From assembly GCF_035277725.1 (NCBI RefSeq), contig NZ_DATEJY010000222.1:1-64000 (forward strand): DNA of 64,000 nt. Direction: 5' to 3'. A program made the translations under genes and the position numbers. Numbering within the stretch: the first letter of the stretch is position 1; every line of letters begins with the position of its first letter. Positions 49,474 through 58,689 of this stretch are shown in pieces. The stretch comes from Dyella_B sp035277725 (GTDB taxonomy: Bacteria; Pseudomonadota; Gammaproteobacteria; Xanthomonadales; Rhodanobacteraceae). Under the pieces are notes generated by a model. The model was not told where the DNA came from. It ran no database searches and saw only the letters and a program-made list of their open reading frames with translations.

Positions 49474-51087
49474 ATGCTTCGCCCGTCGCTGTTGTGCGCC
49501 GCACTTGCGCTTGTTGTTTTCCCCTCTTCGCCACTTTTTGCCCAGGACAGCGACGTGACCTGGCAAAGCGTGACCGAACTGCAACAACGGATGGATGCCG
49601 GCAAGCTCACCAGCAAGGCATTGGTACAGGACGACATCACGCGCATCCACGCGATTGACCAAGCTGGCCCTACGCTGCGTTCGGTGTTGGAGTTGAATCC
49701 GGATGCTGCGTCGATAGCGGCAAAGCTGGATGCGAAACGCAAATCGTCGCATGGCCCGCTGTATGGCATTCCGGTATTGCTGAAGGACAACATCGACACC
49801 GGCGACCACACGCTAACCACCGCCGGCTCACTGGCTCTGATGGGCGCGCCGGCACCGCAGGATGCTGCCTTGGTAACGCGTTTGCGCAAAGCGGGCGCCG
49901 TGATTCTGGGCAAAGCCAATTTGAGCGAATGGGCGGATTTTCGCTCCGCCCACGCCAGCAGTGGCTGGACAGGCCGTGGTGGGCAAACGCGCAATCCATA
50001 TGCCTTGGATCGCAATCCCTGTGGATCGAGTTCGGGCTCCGCAGTGGCGGTAGCGGCGGGTCTGGTGCCGTTAGCAGTGGGCTCGGAAACCGACGGCTCG
50101 ATCATCTGCCCGGCATCGATGAATGGCATCGTAGGTATCAAGCCGACGCTGGGCCTGGTCAGCCGCAGCGGCATCATCCCGATCAGCCACAATCAGGACA
50201 CCGCCGGACCGATGGCGCGCAACGTCACGGACGCAGCGATGTTGCTGACGGCATTGGCCGGCAGCGATCCGCATGATCCTGCCACCGCAGATGCGGATAA
50301 ACACGCTACCGACTACACGCGCTTCCTCGATCCCAATGGTTTGCGTGGCAAACGCATCGGCGTAGTGCGGCAACTGGCCGGCAACGAACCGAATGCCGAT
50401 CGCGTGCTGGACGAAGCGATTGCGGTGATGAAGGCGCAGGGCGCGATCATTGTCGATCCGGTGACATTGCCTCATCTGACTGAACTCGGCGATCCGGAAA
50501 TGACCGTGATGCTGTACGACTTCAAGCACGATCTCAATGCGTATCTCGCCGGACGCAAAGGCTTGCAAGTCAAAAACCTCGCCGACCTGATTGCGTTCGA
50601 CAAACAGGAAGCCGCACGCGAAATGCCGTGGTTCGGGCAGGATCTGTTCGAGCAGGCCCAAGCGAAGGGGCCGCTCACTGACCAGGCTTATGTGGATGCG
50701 TTGAACAAGGCGAAACAGCTGTCGGGGCCGCAAGGCATCGATGCCGCGTTGCAGGCGAATCATCTGGATGCCCTGCTCTCGCCGTCATGGGGACCGGCGT
50801 ATCTCACCGACCTGGTGCTGGGCGATCACATCGTCAGCGGCAATCCCACCATTGGCGGTGCGTCGCAACCGGCGGCGGTGGCGGGCTATCCGTCAATGAC
50901 CGTGCCAGCGGGATGGGCGCACGGCTTGCCGGTCGGCATCGTGTTCTTCGGCACGAAGTGGAGCGAGCCAACATTGATTTCGATCGCTTACGGCTTCGAG
51001 CAACATACGCATGCCTGGCAGGCACCGAAGTTCTTGCCGACGGTGGATGCCGATGCGTATGCGCCGGTGTCAGCGCAAAGCCATTGA
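49474..51087 (+). CDS. Secreted amidase-signature hydrolase
   Basis: A 537-aa amidase (AS) family enzyme with a signal peptide (LRPSLLCAALALVVFPSSPLFA). The Ser-cisSer-Lys triad can be placed: Lys in GIPVLLKDNIDTGD, and the Ser pair in NPCGSSSGSAVAVAAG / GSETDGSIICPAS. The start was chosen at 49474, where GGAGG lies 8 bp upstream; the open frame runs back to 49162 but lacks the signal peptide. The substrate (amide, peptide or lactam) cannot be told. The beta-lactamase gene follows 85 bp on. Confidence 0.9.
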   Translation: MLRPSLLCAALALVVFPSSPLFAQDSDVTWQSVTELQQRMDAGKLTSKALVQDDITRIHAIDQAGPTLRSVLELNPDAASIAAKLDAKRKSSHGPLYGIPVLLKDNIDTGDHTLTTAGSLALMGAPAPQDAALVTRLRKAGAVILGKANLSEWADFRSAHASSGWTGRGGQTRNPYALDRNPCGSSSGSAVAVAAGLVPLAVGSETDGSIICPASMNGIVGIKPTLGLVSRSGIIPISHNQDTAGPMARNVTDAAMLLTALAGSDPHDPATADADKHATDYTRFLDPNGLRGKRIGVVRQLAGNEPNADRVLDEAIAVMKAQGAIIVDPVTLPHLTELGDPEMTVMLYDFKHDLNAYLAGRKGLQVKNLADLIAFDKQEAAREMPWFGQDLFEQAQAKGPLTDQAYVDALNKAKQLSGPQGIDAALQANHLDALLSPSWGPAYLTDLVLGDHIVSGNPTIGGASQPAAVAGYPSMTVPAGWAHGLPVGIVFFGTKWSEPTLISIAYGFEQHTHAWQAPKFLPTVDADAYAPVSAQSH

Positions 51088-51172
51088 ATAACCATGTCGC
51101 TGGCCGCAAGCCACTCGCTTCGGCCAGCTTCGGCACCTAACGTGGCAGCTCTCTTTCGACACGGAGATGTCC

Positions 51173-52051
51173 ATGAAATGCTGGCCTGCAATGGGCGTAA
51201 TGGCCTTGGCGTGCGCGACGGCTCATGCCGATGCCACTACCGCTAGTGCGGATCTTCGCGCGACCTGGATACAACCGCAGAAGCCGTTCCGCATCTACGG
51301 CAATACCTATTACGTCGGCTCGCATGGCCTTAGCGCCATTCTGATCACGTCACCCAAGGGCCACGTACTGATCGACGGCACGTTGCCGGAAAACGCGCCG
51401 ATGATTGAATCGAACATTCGCGCGTTGGGTTTCCGCGTGCAGGACATCAAGCTGATTCTCAACAGCCATGCGCACGGCGACCACGCGGGTGCAATTGCTG
51501 CGCTCGCGCGCGACAGCGGTGCGCAGGTTGCCGCCAGTGCGAAGTCGGCAAACATGATGAAACGTGGCGGAGATGATGCCGAGGATCCGCAACACGGCAT
51601 GGCGCCGTTCTATCCCAAAGTCAGCAAGATTCGCATCCTGGCCAACGGGGAAACGGTACACGTCGGCCCGCTGGCTTTGCACATGCATCCCATGCCGGGG
51701 CACACGCCTGGCAGTACCGGGTGGACTTGGCGTTCGTGCGAAGAAAAGCGTTGCCTGTCGATGGTCTATGCCGACAGCATTACGCTGCTCAGCACCGATG
51801 ATTATCGCTACACCGATCCGGCACATCCGGAACGCGTTGCCGGCTATCGGCATATGTTGACGATGCTTGCGGCACTGCCTTGCGACATTCTGCTCACGCC
51901 GCATCCACGTGATGGTTTTTTTGAGAAGGCGGCAGGCATTGCGCCAGGCAAACCCAATCCTTTGATCGACACGCAAGCATGCAAGGCTTATGCGAACGAA
52001 GGACAGCAGAATCTCGAAGAGCGCGTAAAGAAAGAAACCGGAGCCAAGTAG
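51173..52051 (+). CDS. Subclass B3 metallo-beta-lactamase family protein
   Basis: A 292-aa secreted zinc hydrolase with a signal peptide (MKCWPAMGVMALACATAHA). Zinc sites of the B3 pattern are visible: HAHGDH (His-x-His-x-Asp-His), PMPGHTPGSTGW (His196 equivalent), YADSITLLST (the B3 Ser position) and ILLTPHPRDG (His263 equivalent). Subclasses B1 and B2 have a Cys where this has Ser. The family hydrolyses penicillins, cephalosporins and carbapenems; activity here is inferred. GGAG precedes the ATG at 51173. The TAG stop is the first part of a REP arm. Confidence 0.88.
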   Translation: MKCWPAMGVMALACATAHADATTASADLRATWIQPQKPFRIYGNTYYVGSHGLSAILITSPKGHVLIDGTLPENAPMIESNIRALGFRVQDIKLILNSHAHGDHAGAIAALARDSGAQVAASAKSANMMKRGGDDAEDPQHGMAPFYPKVSKIRILANGETVHVGPLALHMHPMPGHTPGSTGWTWRSCEEKRCLSMVYADSITLLSTDDYRYTDPAHPERVAGYRHMLTMLAALPCDILLTPHPRDGFFEKAAGIAPGKPNPLIDTQACKAYANEGQQNLEERVKKETGAK

Positions 52052-52110
52052 GCTGGGATGAAATCCCAGCTTTCTTGCGTTCCGATGCTGGGATTTCATC
52101 CCAGCCTACG
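52048..52110. repeat. REP-like dyad between the beta-lactamase and DAHP synthase genes
   Basis: GTAGGCTGGGATGAAATCCCAGC and GCTGGGATTTCATCCCAGCCTACG across 17 bp. It lies between convergent genes, provides the beta-lactamase stop codon and could end transcription from both sides. Confidence 0.8.
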
Positions 52111-52119
52111 TTTTCTCGA

Positions 52120-53484
52120 TCAGCTCATGCGCCCGGATTTGCGCACGATCAGCATCGCCAGTTCCAACGATTGCTCGTAGTTGAGGCGCGGGTCGACCAT
52201 CGATTTGTACGCGCGCTGCAGATCCGCTTCGCTCAAGTCGCGGGCGCCACCCATGCATTCGGTGACATCTTCGCCCGTCAACTCCAGATGCACGCCGCCC
52301 AGATGGGTGCCGGCGGCGGCGTGGATGTCGAACGCCTGATCCAGCTCGCTGCGGATGTTGTCGAAGCGGCGTGTCTTGTAGCCGTTGGACGTGCTTTCGG
52401 TATTGCCGTGCATTGGATCGGCCACCCATAGCACGCGGCGTCCGGCACGCTTCACCGCATCAAGCAGCGGCGGAAGTTTCTCGGCAACTTGCGCATGGCC
52501 CATGCGATGGATCAGCGTGAGGCGGCCCGGCTCATCCTCAGGGTTCAATGCATCGATAAGCGGCAACAGCTGATCGGGAGTGACCGATGGGCCGACCTTC
52601 ACCGCGATCGGATTGCGGATGCCGCGGAAATATTCCACATGGGCACCGTCGAGCGCGGCGGTGCGCATGCCGATCCACGGGAAGTGCGTGGAAAGATTGA
52701 ACCAGCCGCGATGGCGCGGAACCTGGCGCGTGAGTGCCTGCTCGTAGTGCAGCAGCAAGGCTTCGTGGGAGGTAAAGAAATCCACGCGAGTAAAGCCAGC
52801 GATGGGACCTGCCAGCGTTTCCATGAAGCGCAGCGAATCACCGATGCCCGTCACCATGCGGCGGTAATCGGCGGCCAGCGGTGAATGTTCCACCCAGGCG
52901 AGATCCCAATATTCGGGATGGTGCAAGTCGGCAAAGCCGCCATCGATCAAGGCGCGCACGAAGTTCATGGTGAGCGCGGAATGCGCATGCGCGCGGATCA
53001 GGCGCTGCGGATCGGGGCGGCGTGCTTCGGCGGTGAATTCCGGACCGTTGATCACGTCGCCGCGGAAGCTGGGCAGCGTGACGCCATCGCGTGTCTCGGT
53101 GTCGGCCGAGCGTGGCTTGGCGTACTGCCCAGCAAACCGGCCCACGCGCAGCACGGGCTGCTTGAGGCCGTGCACCAGCACCAGGCTCATCTGCAGCAGT
53201 ACTTTCAGGCGGTTGGAGATCACGGGACTGGTGCAGTCGGCGAAGCTTTCCGCGCAATCGCCGCCTTGCAAGAGAAATCGCTTGCCTTCCTGGGCTTCGG
53301 CCAGTGCCTGCTTCAGCGCCAGCACTTCCCAAGATGTCACCAGCGGTGGCAGATGCGACAGCTCGCCGAGCGCGCGATTGAGCTCAGCGTGGTCTTCGTA
53401 GTGCGGCTGCTGAAGGGCTTTGCGCTGAAGCCAGGACGCCGGCGTCCAGTTCAGGGTCTCGACGGAAGATGCTATCTCGCTCAT
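52120..53484 (-). CDS. 3-deoxy-7-phosphoheptulonate synthase, class II
   Basis: First enzyme of the shikimate pathway: condenses phosphoenolpyruvate and erythrose 4-phosphate. The 454-aa length and motifs are those of the plant-like class II type: ETLNWTPASWLQRKALQQP at the N terminus, FLLQGGDCAESFADC with its metal Cys, RAHAHSALTMNFVRAL, TSHEALLLHYEQALTR, KVGPSVTPDQLLPLIDALNP, WVADPMHGNTEST (metal His), and GGVHLELTGEDVTECMGG. The ATG at 53484 overlaps the dsbB stop. It is convergent with the beta-lactamase. Confidence 0.95.
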   Translation of the reverse strand: MSEIASSVETLNWTPASWLQRKALQQPHYEDHAELNRALGELSHLPPLVTSWEVLALKQALAEAQEGKRFLLQGGDCAESFADCTSPVISNRLKVLLQMSLVLVHGLKQPVLRVGRFAGQYAKPRSADTETRDGVTLPSFRGDVINGPEFTAEARRPDPQRLIRAHAHSALTMNFVRALIDGGFADLHHPEYWDLAWVEHSPLAADYRRMVTGIGDSLRFMETLAGPIAGFTRVDFFTSHEALLLHYEQALTRQVPRHRGWFNLSTHFPWIGMRTAALDGAHVEYFRGIRNPIAVKVGPSVTPDQLLPLIDALNPEDEPGRLTLIHRMGHAQVAEKLPPLLDAVKRAGRRVLWVADPMHGNTESTSNGYKTRRFDNIRSELDQAFDIHAAAGTHLGGVHLELTGEDVTECMGGARDLSEADLQRAYKSMVDPRLNYEQSLELAMLIVRKSGRMS

Positions 53485-53993
53485 AGGCGCAACCTCGGCG
53501 TCGCACGCTGCAAGCTTGCGCGGATCGCCAGTATCGAAAGGAGAACGAACCACAACAGAGCCCATAGCGGAATGGGCAGGCCCAGAAGCGGCTGGATCTT
53601 GGCGCACTCACCCGAGCCGGTGAACACCATCTTCAAGGCTTTCTGGAACGGGAAGGCGTCAAACATGTACGCCAAGTTGGGGCCACAAGCCGGGACCTGA
53701 TCCGCGGGCAGCGACATGATCCACAGATGGCGAGCAGCGACAACGATGCCGAATAGCGCACCAAGCAGCACAAAGCCGGTATAGAACCAGCGGCCGCCGG
53801 CACGCGGTCCGTGAATCGCGCCGAACAGAAAGAACACCGCCATGACCATGAAGCCGATGCGCTGGAAGATGCACAACGGACATGGTTCCAGACCCCACTG
53901 ATATTCGGCAAACAACGCAAACCCAAGCAGGCCGATACAGATCAGGAAGCCAACAAAGAAGCTGACGCGGTAAGACCAGCGGAGGGGATTCAT
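53481..53993 (-). CDS. dsbB: Disulfide bond formation protein DsbB
   Basis: Inner-membrane quinone reductase that reoxidises DsbA. The 170-aa protein has four hydrophobic helices. The first periplasmic loop has Cys-Pro-Leu-Cys in WGLEPCPLCIFQRIGF, and the second loop has ACGPNLAYMFDAFPFQ...SGECAKIQP, giving the required second Cys pair. The stop overlaps the start of the DAHP synthase (ATGA), a coupling I have not seen described; it may simply reflect tight packing. Confidence 0.93.
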   Translation of the reverse strand: MNPLRWSYRVSFFVGFLICIGLLGFALFAEYQWGLEPCPLCIFQRIGFMVMAVFFLFGAIHGPRAGGRWFYTGFVLLGALFGIVVAARHLWIMSLPADQVPACGPNLAYMFDAFPFQKALKMVFTGSGECAKIQPLLGLPIPLWALLWFVLLSILAIRASLQRATPRLRL

Positions 53994-54076
53994 GGAAACC
54001 ATGCCATCGGGGTGGGGATGCTGACATTACCCGCTCCCCGCCACGCTGTCAGCAGGCGCATGCCATGACCTCCTAA

Positions 54077-54112
54077 AAGAGCAAACCCCGCCTGGTTGCC
54101 CAGGCGGGGTTC
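54077..54112 (-). terminator. Terminator of the ribosomal operon after rplQ
   Basis: ACCCCGCCTGG / CCAGGCGGGGT 11-bp stem with a TTGC loop, then on the minus strand TTTGCTCTTTT. It is 31 bp past the rplQ stop and marks the end of the alpha operon. Confidence 0.85.
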
Positions 54113-54140
54113 GCATTTGGACGTCCAAACGGTGTTTGGA

Positions 54141-54524
54141 TTATTCGTCAGCGGCAGCCTCGGCACGCGGGCGGTCCACCAGTTCGACATACGCCAACGG
54201 CGCGTTATCGCCCGGGCGGAAGCCGCACTTGAGGACGCGCAGGTAGCCGCCGGGACGTTCGCGGTAACGCGGCCCCAGCTCGACGAACAGCTTGCCCACG
54301 GCCTGCTTGTCGCGCAGACGCGCAAAAGCAAGACGACGGTTGGCTACGCTGTCAGACTTGGCCAGGGTAATCAGCGGCTCTGCCACGCGGCGCAGTTCTT
54401 TTGCCTTGGGCAGGGTGGTGCGGATCAGCTCGTGCTTGATCAGGGATGCAGCCATGTTCTTGAACATCGCTTCGCGATGCGAACTGGTGCGATTAAATTT
54501 GCGTCCGGATTTTTGATGGCGCAT
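54141..54524 (-). CDS. rplQ: 50S ribosomal protein L17
   Basis: Large-subunit protein L17, last gene of the alpha operon. The 127 residues begin MRHQKSGRKFNRTSSHREAM and include LITLAKSDSVANRRLAFARLRDK and a C terminus with GFRPGDNAPLAYVELVDR followed by an acidic tail. Everything is family-typical. The gap from rpoA is 302 bp, whereas in most relatives it is some tens of bases. Confidence 0.97.
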   Translation of the reverse strand: MRHQKSGRKFNRTSSHREAMFKNMAASLIKHELIRTTLPKAKELRRVAEPLITLAKSDSVANRRLAFARLRDKQAVGKLFVELGPRYRERPGGYLRVLKCGFRPGDNAPLAYVELVDRPRAEAAADE

Positions 54525-54826
54525 GGCTAAAGCTCTCTTAGAGTCTGTTGTTATGAAAAACCGGCCAATAAACCGGCTTCCCGCGGTTACCCGCTGTTAA
54601 AGCCCTTGCTATAACGGGGCTTTTTAAGAGTGCAGTCATGAATGACTGTTTCGAATGCCTGGCTGACAATCAACACTCGCCAGGCTCATCGGTGAGCGAT
54701 CAAAGGGGATCGCCAAGCTATCTTCTGCGCGGCCATGGAGGCCGTCTTTTCATATCCAGGGGAGGCCTAAACACGCTCCCCATAACAGATTGCACCGACG
54801 ATCAAGATGAGCGTCGGTGCAAATCA
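54525..54826. other. Long rpoA-rplQ intergenic region with several hairpins
   Basis: 302 bp inside what is usually a tight operon. On the minus strand a perfect 11-bp hairpin (TTGCACCGACG / CGTCGGTGCAA, 54790-54822) starts 4 bp past the rpoA stop. Closer to rplQ there is AAAGCCC/GGGCTTT (54600-54628) and CCGG-CCAATAAA-CCGG. There is no gene. These could be a terminator/attenuator or processing site between rpoA and rplQ. Confidence 0.55.
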
Positions 54827-55825
54827 TCAACCCAGCTGCATGCCGTGCGACAAGCCCGGCGGCGGCCAGTTTTCAAGCTTCATGCCGAGGGCAAGACCGC
54901 GCACGCCAAGGACATCCTTGATCTCCGTGAGCGACTTCTTGCCGAGGTTCGGCGTCTTGAGCAATTCCACTTCGGTCTTCTGCACCAGATCGCCGATGTA
55001 GTAGATGCTCTCGGCCTTCAGGCAGTTGGCCGAACGGACGGTGAGTTCCAAGTCGTCGATCGGACGGAGCAGCAGCGGATCGAAACCGCCCTTCTCCGCC
55101 TTGTCCGTGGCACTCTCGCGACGCGAGAAATCGCCGAACACCGACAGCTGGTCGTTGAGGATTTCAGCGGCCTTGCGCACCGCATCTTCCGCACCGATGG
55201 TGCCGTTCGTTTCGATGTCGAGGACGAGCTTATCGAGGTTGGTGCGCTGCTCAACACGAGCGGCGTCCACTTCGTAAGCCACACGCAACACGGGTGCGAA
55301 CGAGGCGTCCAGCTGCAGACGGCCGATCGGGCGCGCCTCGTCATCCGGATGCTGGCGTGAACTGGCCGGCTGATAGCCGACGCCACGACGCACCTTCAGA
55401 CGCATGTTCAGCGTGATGTCCTTGGTGAGGTGGCAGATCACGTGTTCAGGATTGATGATCTCCACCGAGTGGTCGACGACGATATCGCCTGCCGTGACCA
55501 CGCCCTTGCCCTTCTTGGACAGGGTGAGGGTGACTTCATCACCCGTGTGTTGACGAATGGCCACTTCCTTGAGGTTGAGCAGGACTTCGATGACGTCCTC
55601 CTGCAAACCTTCCAGGGTGGTGTACTCGTGCAGCACGCCATCGATTTCAACCTCGACGATGGCGCTGCCGGGGATCGATGAGAGCAGCACGCGACGCAAC
55701 GCGTTGCCCAGGGTGTGGCCGAAACCGCGTTCAAGCGGCTCAACCACCACCTTGGCGCGATTCGGTCCGAGCTGTTCAACGCTGAGGCCACGAGGCCGCA
55801 GTACGCTGGTTGACGAAACTGCCAT
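54827..55825 (-). CDS. rpoA: RNA polymerase alpha subunit
   Basis: Assembles RNA polymerase and binds UP elements. The 332-aa product has the N-terminal assembly domain (AKVVVEPLERGFGHTLGNALRRVLLSSIPG), VDHSVEIINPEHVICHL, and the C-terminal DNA-binding domain (RPIDDLELTVRSANCLKAESI, LGKKSLTEIKDVL). It lies 16 bp after rpsD as in other gammaproteobacteria. Confidence 0.98.
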   Translation of the reverse strand: MAVSSTSVLRPRGLSVEQLGPNRAKVVVEPLERGFGHTLGNALRRVLLSSIPGSAIVEVEIDGVLHEYTTLEGLQEDVIEVLLNLKEVAIRQHTGDEVTLTLSKKGKGVVTAGDIVVDHSVEIINPEHVICHLTKDITLNMRLKVRRGVGYQPASSRQHPDDEARPIGRLQLDASFAPVLRVAYEVDAARVEQRTNLDKLVLDIETNGTIGAEDAVRKAAEILNDQLSVFGDFSRRESATDKAEKGGFDPLLLRPIDDLELTVRSANCLKAESIYYIGDLVQKTEVELLKTPNLGKKSLTEIKDVLGVRGLALGMKLENWPPPGLSHGMQLG

Positions 55826-55841
55826 GCAGGGCTCCGGTTGA

Positions 55842-56468
<627 letters not shown>

Positions 56469-56479
56469 GGTGATGCTCC

Positions 56480-56869
56480 TTAGACGCGACGCTTCTTGGG
56501 GGGACGGCAGCCGTTATGCGGAATCGGCGTTACGTCAATGATGTTGAGAACCTTGTAGCCGAGCGCGTTCAGCGAACGCACTGCCGACTCACGGCCCGGG
56601 CCAGGGCCCTTGATCCGCACTTCCACCGTCTTTACGCCATATTCGCCGGCAGCGCGGCCGGCCTTTTCAGCGGCGACCTGGGCAGCGAACGGGGTCGACT
56701 TGCGCGAACCGCGGAAGCCTGCACCACCAGCGGTTGCCCACGAGAGCGCATTGCCCTGGCGATCGGTGATGGTGACGATGGTGTTGTTGAAGGAGGCCTG
56801 CACGTGAGCCACCGCATCGGTGACAACGCGCTTGACTTTCTTCTTGGTCTTAACTGCTGGCTTTGCCAT
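56480..56869 (-). CDS. rpsK: 30S ribosomal protein S11
   Basis: Small-subunit platform protein, 129 aa. It has AHVQASFNNTIVTITDRQGNALSWATAGGAGFRGSRKSTP in pieces and ends DVTPIPHNGCRPPKKRRV, the classical C terminus. It lies 12 bp after rpsM. Confidence 0.97.
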   Translation of the reverse strand: MAKPAVKTKKKVKRVVTDAVAHVQASFNNTIVTITDRQGNALSWATAGGAGFRGSRKSTPFAAQVAAEKAGRAAGEYGVKTVEVRIKGPGPGRESAVRSLNALGYKVLNIIDVTPIPHNGCRPPKKRRV

Positions 56870-56881
56870 GGCTTATTCCAA

Positions 56882-57238
56882 TTATTTCTTGATCGCGCGA
56901 CGCGGGCCCTTGCGGGTGCGCGCATTGGTACGCGTGCGCTGGCCGCGCACCGGCAAGCCGCGGCGATGGCGCAGGCCGCGGTAGCAACCCAGGTCCATCA
57001 GACGCTTGATGGCAATACCGACTTCGCGGCGCAGATCGCCTTCCACGACGTATTTGGCGATTTCGTGGCGGATCTTCTCCACCTCGCCTTCGCTCAGCGA
57101 CTTGATCTGAACGTTCGGGTTCACACCCGCGTCCGTGCAGACCTTCTTAGCCCGGCTGCGGCCGATACCGTAGATGCTCTGCAGGCCAACCCAGACATGT
57201 TTCTGGACCGGCAAATTGACACCCGCAATGCGCGCCAT
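56882..57238 (-). CDS. rpsM: 30S ribosomal protein S13
   Basis: Head protein contacting the P-site tRNA, 118 aa from the ATG at 57238 (MARIAGVNLPVQKHV). IYGIGRSRAKKVCTDAG and YRGLRHRRGLPVRGQRT are family hallmarks. The 122 bp between secY and rpsM contain no rpmJ, which often sits here. Confidence 0.97.
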   Translation of the reverse strand: MARIAGVNLPVQKHVWVGLQSIYGIGRSRAKKVCTDAGVNPNVQIKSLSEGEVEKIRHEIAKYVVEGDLRREVGIAIKRLMDLGCYRGLRHRRGLPVRGQRTRTNARTRKGPRRAIKK

Positions 57239-57360
57239 GATGTACTTTCTCCGATGCTTTCTTGCGCGGTAAACGCGCAATTCTAACCTTAATCAAACTG
57301 TCAGGAAAGTCCTGGGACGCCTGCGCGCCACGGCCTTTCCACCGGAACCCACCTTGCGCC

Positions 57361-58686
57361 TCAGCCGCGGCGCAGGTTGGCCTTCTTAAGCAAACCTTCG
57401 TACTGGTGACTGACCAGATGCGCCTGCACCTGAGCGGTAAAGTCCATCACCACCACCACCACGATCAGCAGCGACGTGCCACCGAAGTAGAACGGAACGT
57501 GCCAGGCGTTCTGCATGAACGTTGGCACCAGGCAGACCAGCACCAGGTAGAGGGCGCCGACACCGGTCAGGCGGGTCATTACCGAATCGATGTAATCCGC
57601 GGTTGAACGACCCGGGCGGATACCCGGAATCAAAGCGCCGGACCGCTTCAGGTTGTCAGCCGTGTCCTGCGAATTGAAGACGATCGCCGTATAGAAGAAG
57701 GCAAACGTGATCACCAGGACCGCATAAATGACGTCGTAGAGCGGCTCGCCGGGAGTCAGGGCCTGCACCAGATCCTGCAACCAGCGGGATTGGTGGCTGG
57801 CATTGCCCCAGGTTGCCGCCATCGCCGGGAACATCAGGATGCTGTTCGCGAAGATGGGGGGAATCACGCCGGACATGTTGATCTTGAGCGGCAGATGGGA
57901 GGTCTGGTTCATGTACGACCGCTGCCCACCCGAGCGCCGCGCGTAGTTCACGGTAATGCGCCGTTGCGCACGCTCCATGAACACCACGAACGCCGTCACC
58001 GCCAGCACCAGCGCCACTACCATGACCAGCTTGATCGTGCTCAGCTCGCCATTGCTGGACATCGACAAGGTGTGCCCCACCGCATTAGGCAAACCAGCCA
58101 CGATACCTGCGAAAATCAACAGAGAGATACCGTTGCCGATACCGCGCTCGGTCATCTGCTCGCCCAACCACATCAGAAACAACGAACCAGCTGTCAGCCC
58201 TACCACCGAGGAAAGGATGAAACCAAAACCCGGCATGTAGACAACGGGCACCCCGCCGCTCGTCTGCTGCTTCATCAGGGCTACTGCGATCCCGAACGCC
58301 TGGAAGGCAGACAGGCCCACCGTACCGATACGGGTATACATAGTCAGCTGTCGCTGACCGGACTGCCCTTCTTTGCGCAATGCCTGCAGGCTTGGAATGA
58401 CCGAACCCATCATCTGCACCACGATCGACGCAGAAATGTACGGCACAACACCTAGCGCGAATACCGAAAACCGGCCCAGCGAACCACCCGAAAACATGTT
58501 GAACATGTCCAGGATGCCGCCGCTCTGACCGATCAAGTTGGCCATGGCATCCGGGTTCACGCCAGGAACCGGGATGAACGAGCCGAGGCGGTACACGATC
58601 AGCGCACCAATCACGAAAAAGATGCGCTGACGCAGCTCGGTCAATTTGCCGAGCGATCCGACCGATGGACCCTTGGCTGCAGCCAC
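57361..58686 (-). CDS. secY: Preprotein translocase subunit SecY
   Basis: Channel subunit of the SecYEG translocon, 441 aa with ten hydrophobic helices. SFIPVPGVNPDAM in the first loop, GQSGQRQLTMYTRIGT, MWLGEQMTERGIGNGISLLIFAGI, and the C-terminal QYEGLLKKANLRRG are all typical. It follows rplO by 3 bp, as in the spc operon. Confidence 0.98.
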   Translation of the reverse strand: MAAAKGPSVGSLGKLTELRQRIFFVIGALIVYRLGSFIPVPGVNPDAMANLIGQSGGILDMFNMFSGGSLGRFSVFALGVVPYISASIVVQMMGSVIPSLQALRKEGQSGQRQLTMYTRIGTVGLSAFQAFGIAVALMKQQTSGGVPVVYMPGFGFILSSVVGLTAGSLFLMWLGEQMTERGIGNGISLLIFAGIVAGLPNAVGHTLSMSSNGELSTIKLVMVVALVLAVTAFVVFMERAQRRITVNYARRSGGQRSYMNQTSHLPLKINMSGVIPPIFANSILMFPAMAATWGNASHQSRWLQDLVQALTPGEPLYDVIYAVLVITFAFFYTAIVFNSQDTADNLKRSGALIPGIRPGRSTADYIDSVMTRLTGVGALYLVLVCLVPTFMQNAWHVPFYFGGTSLLIVVVVVMDFTAQVQAHLVSHQYEGLLKKANLRRG

Positions 58687-58689
58687 GAG

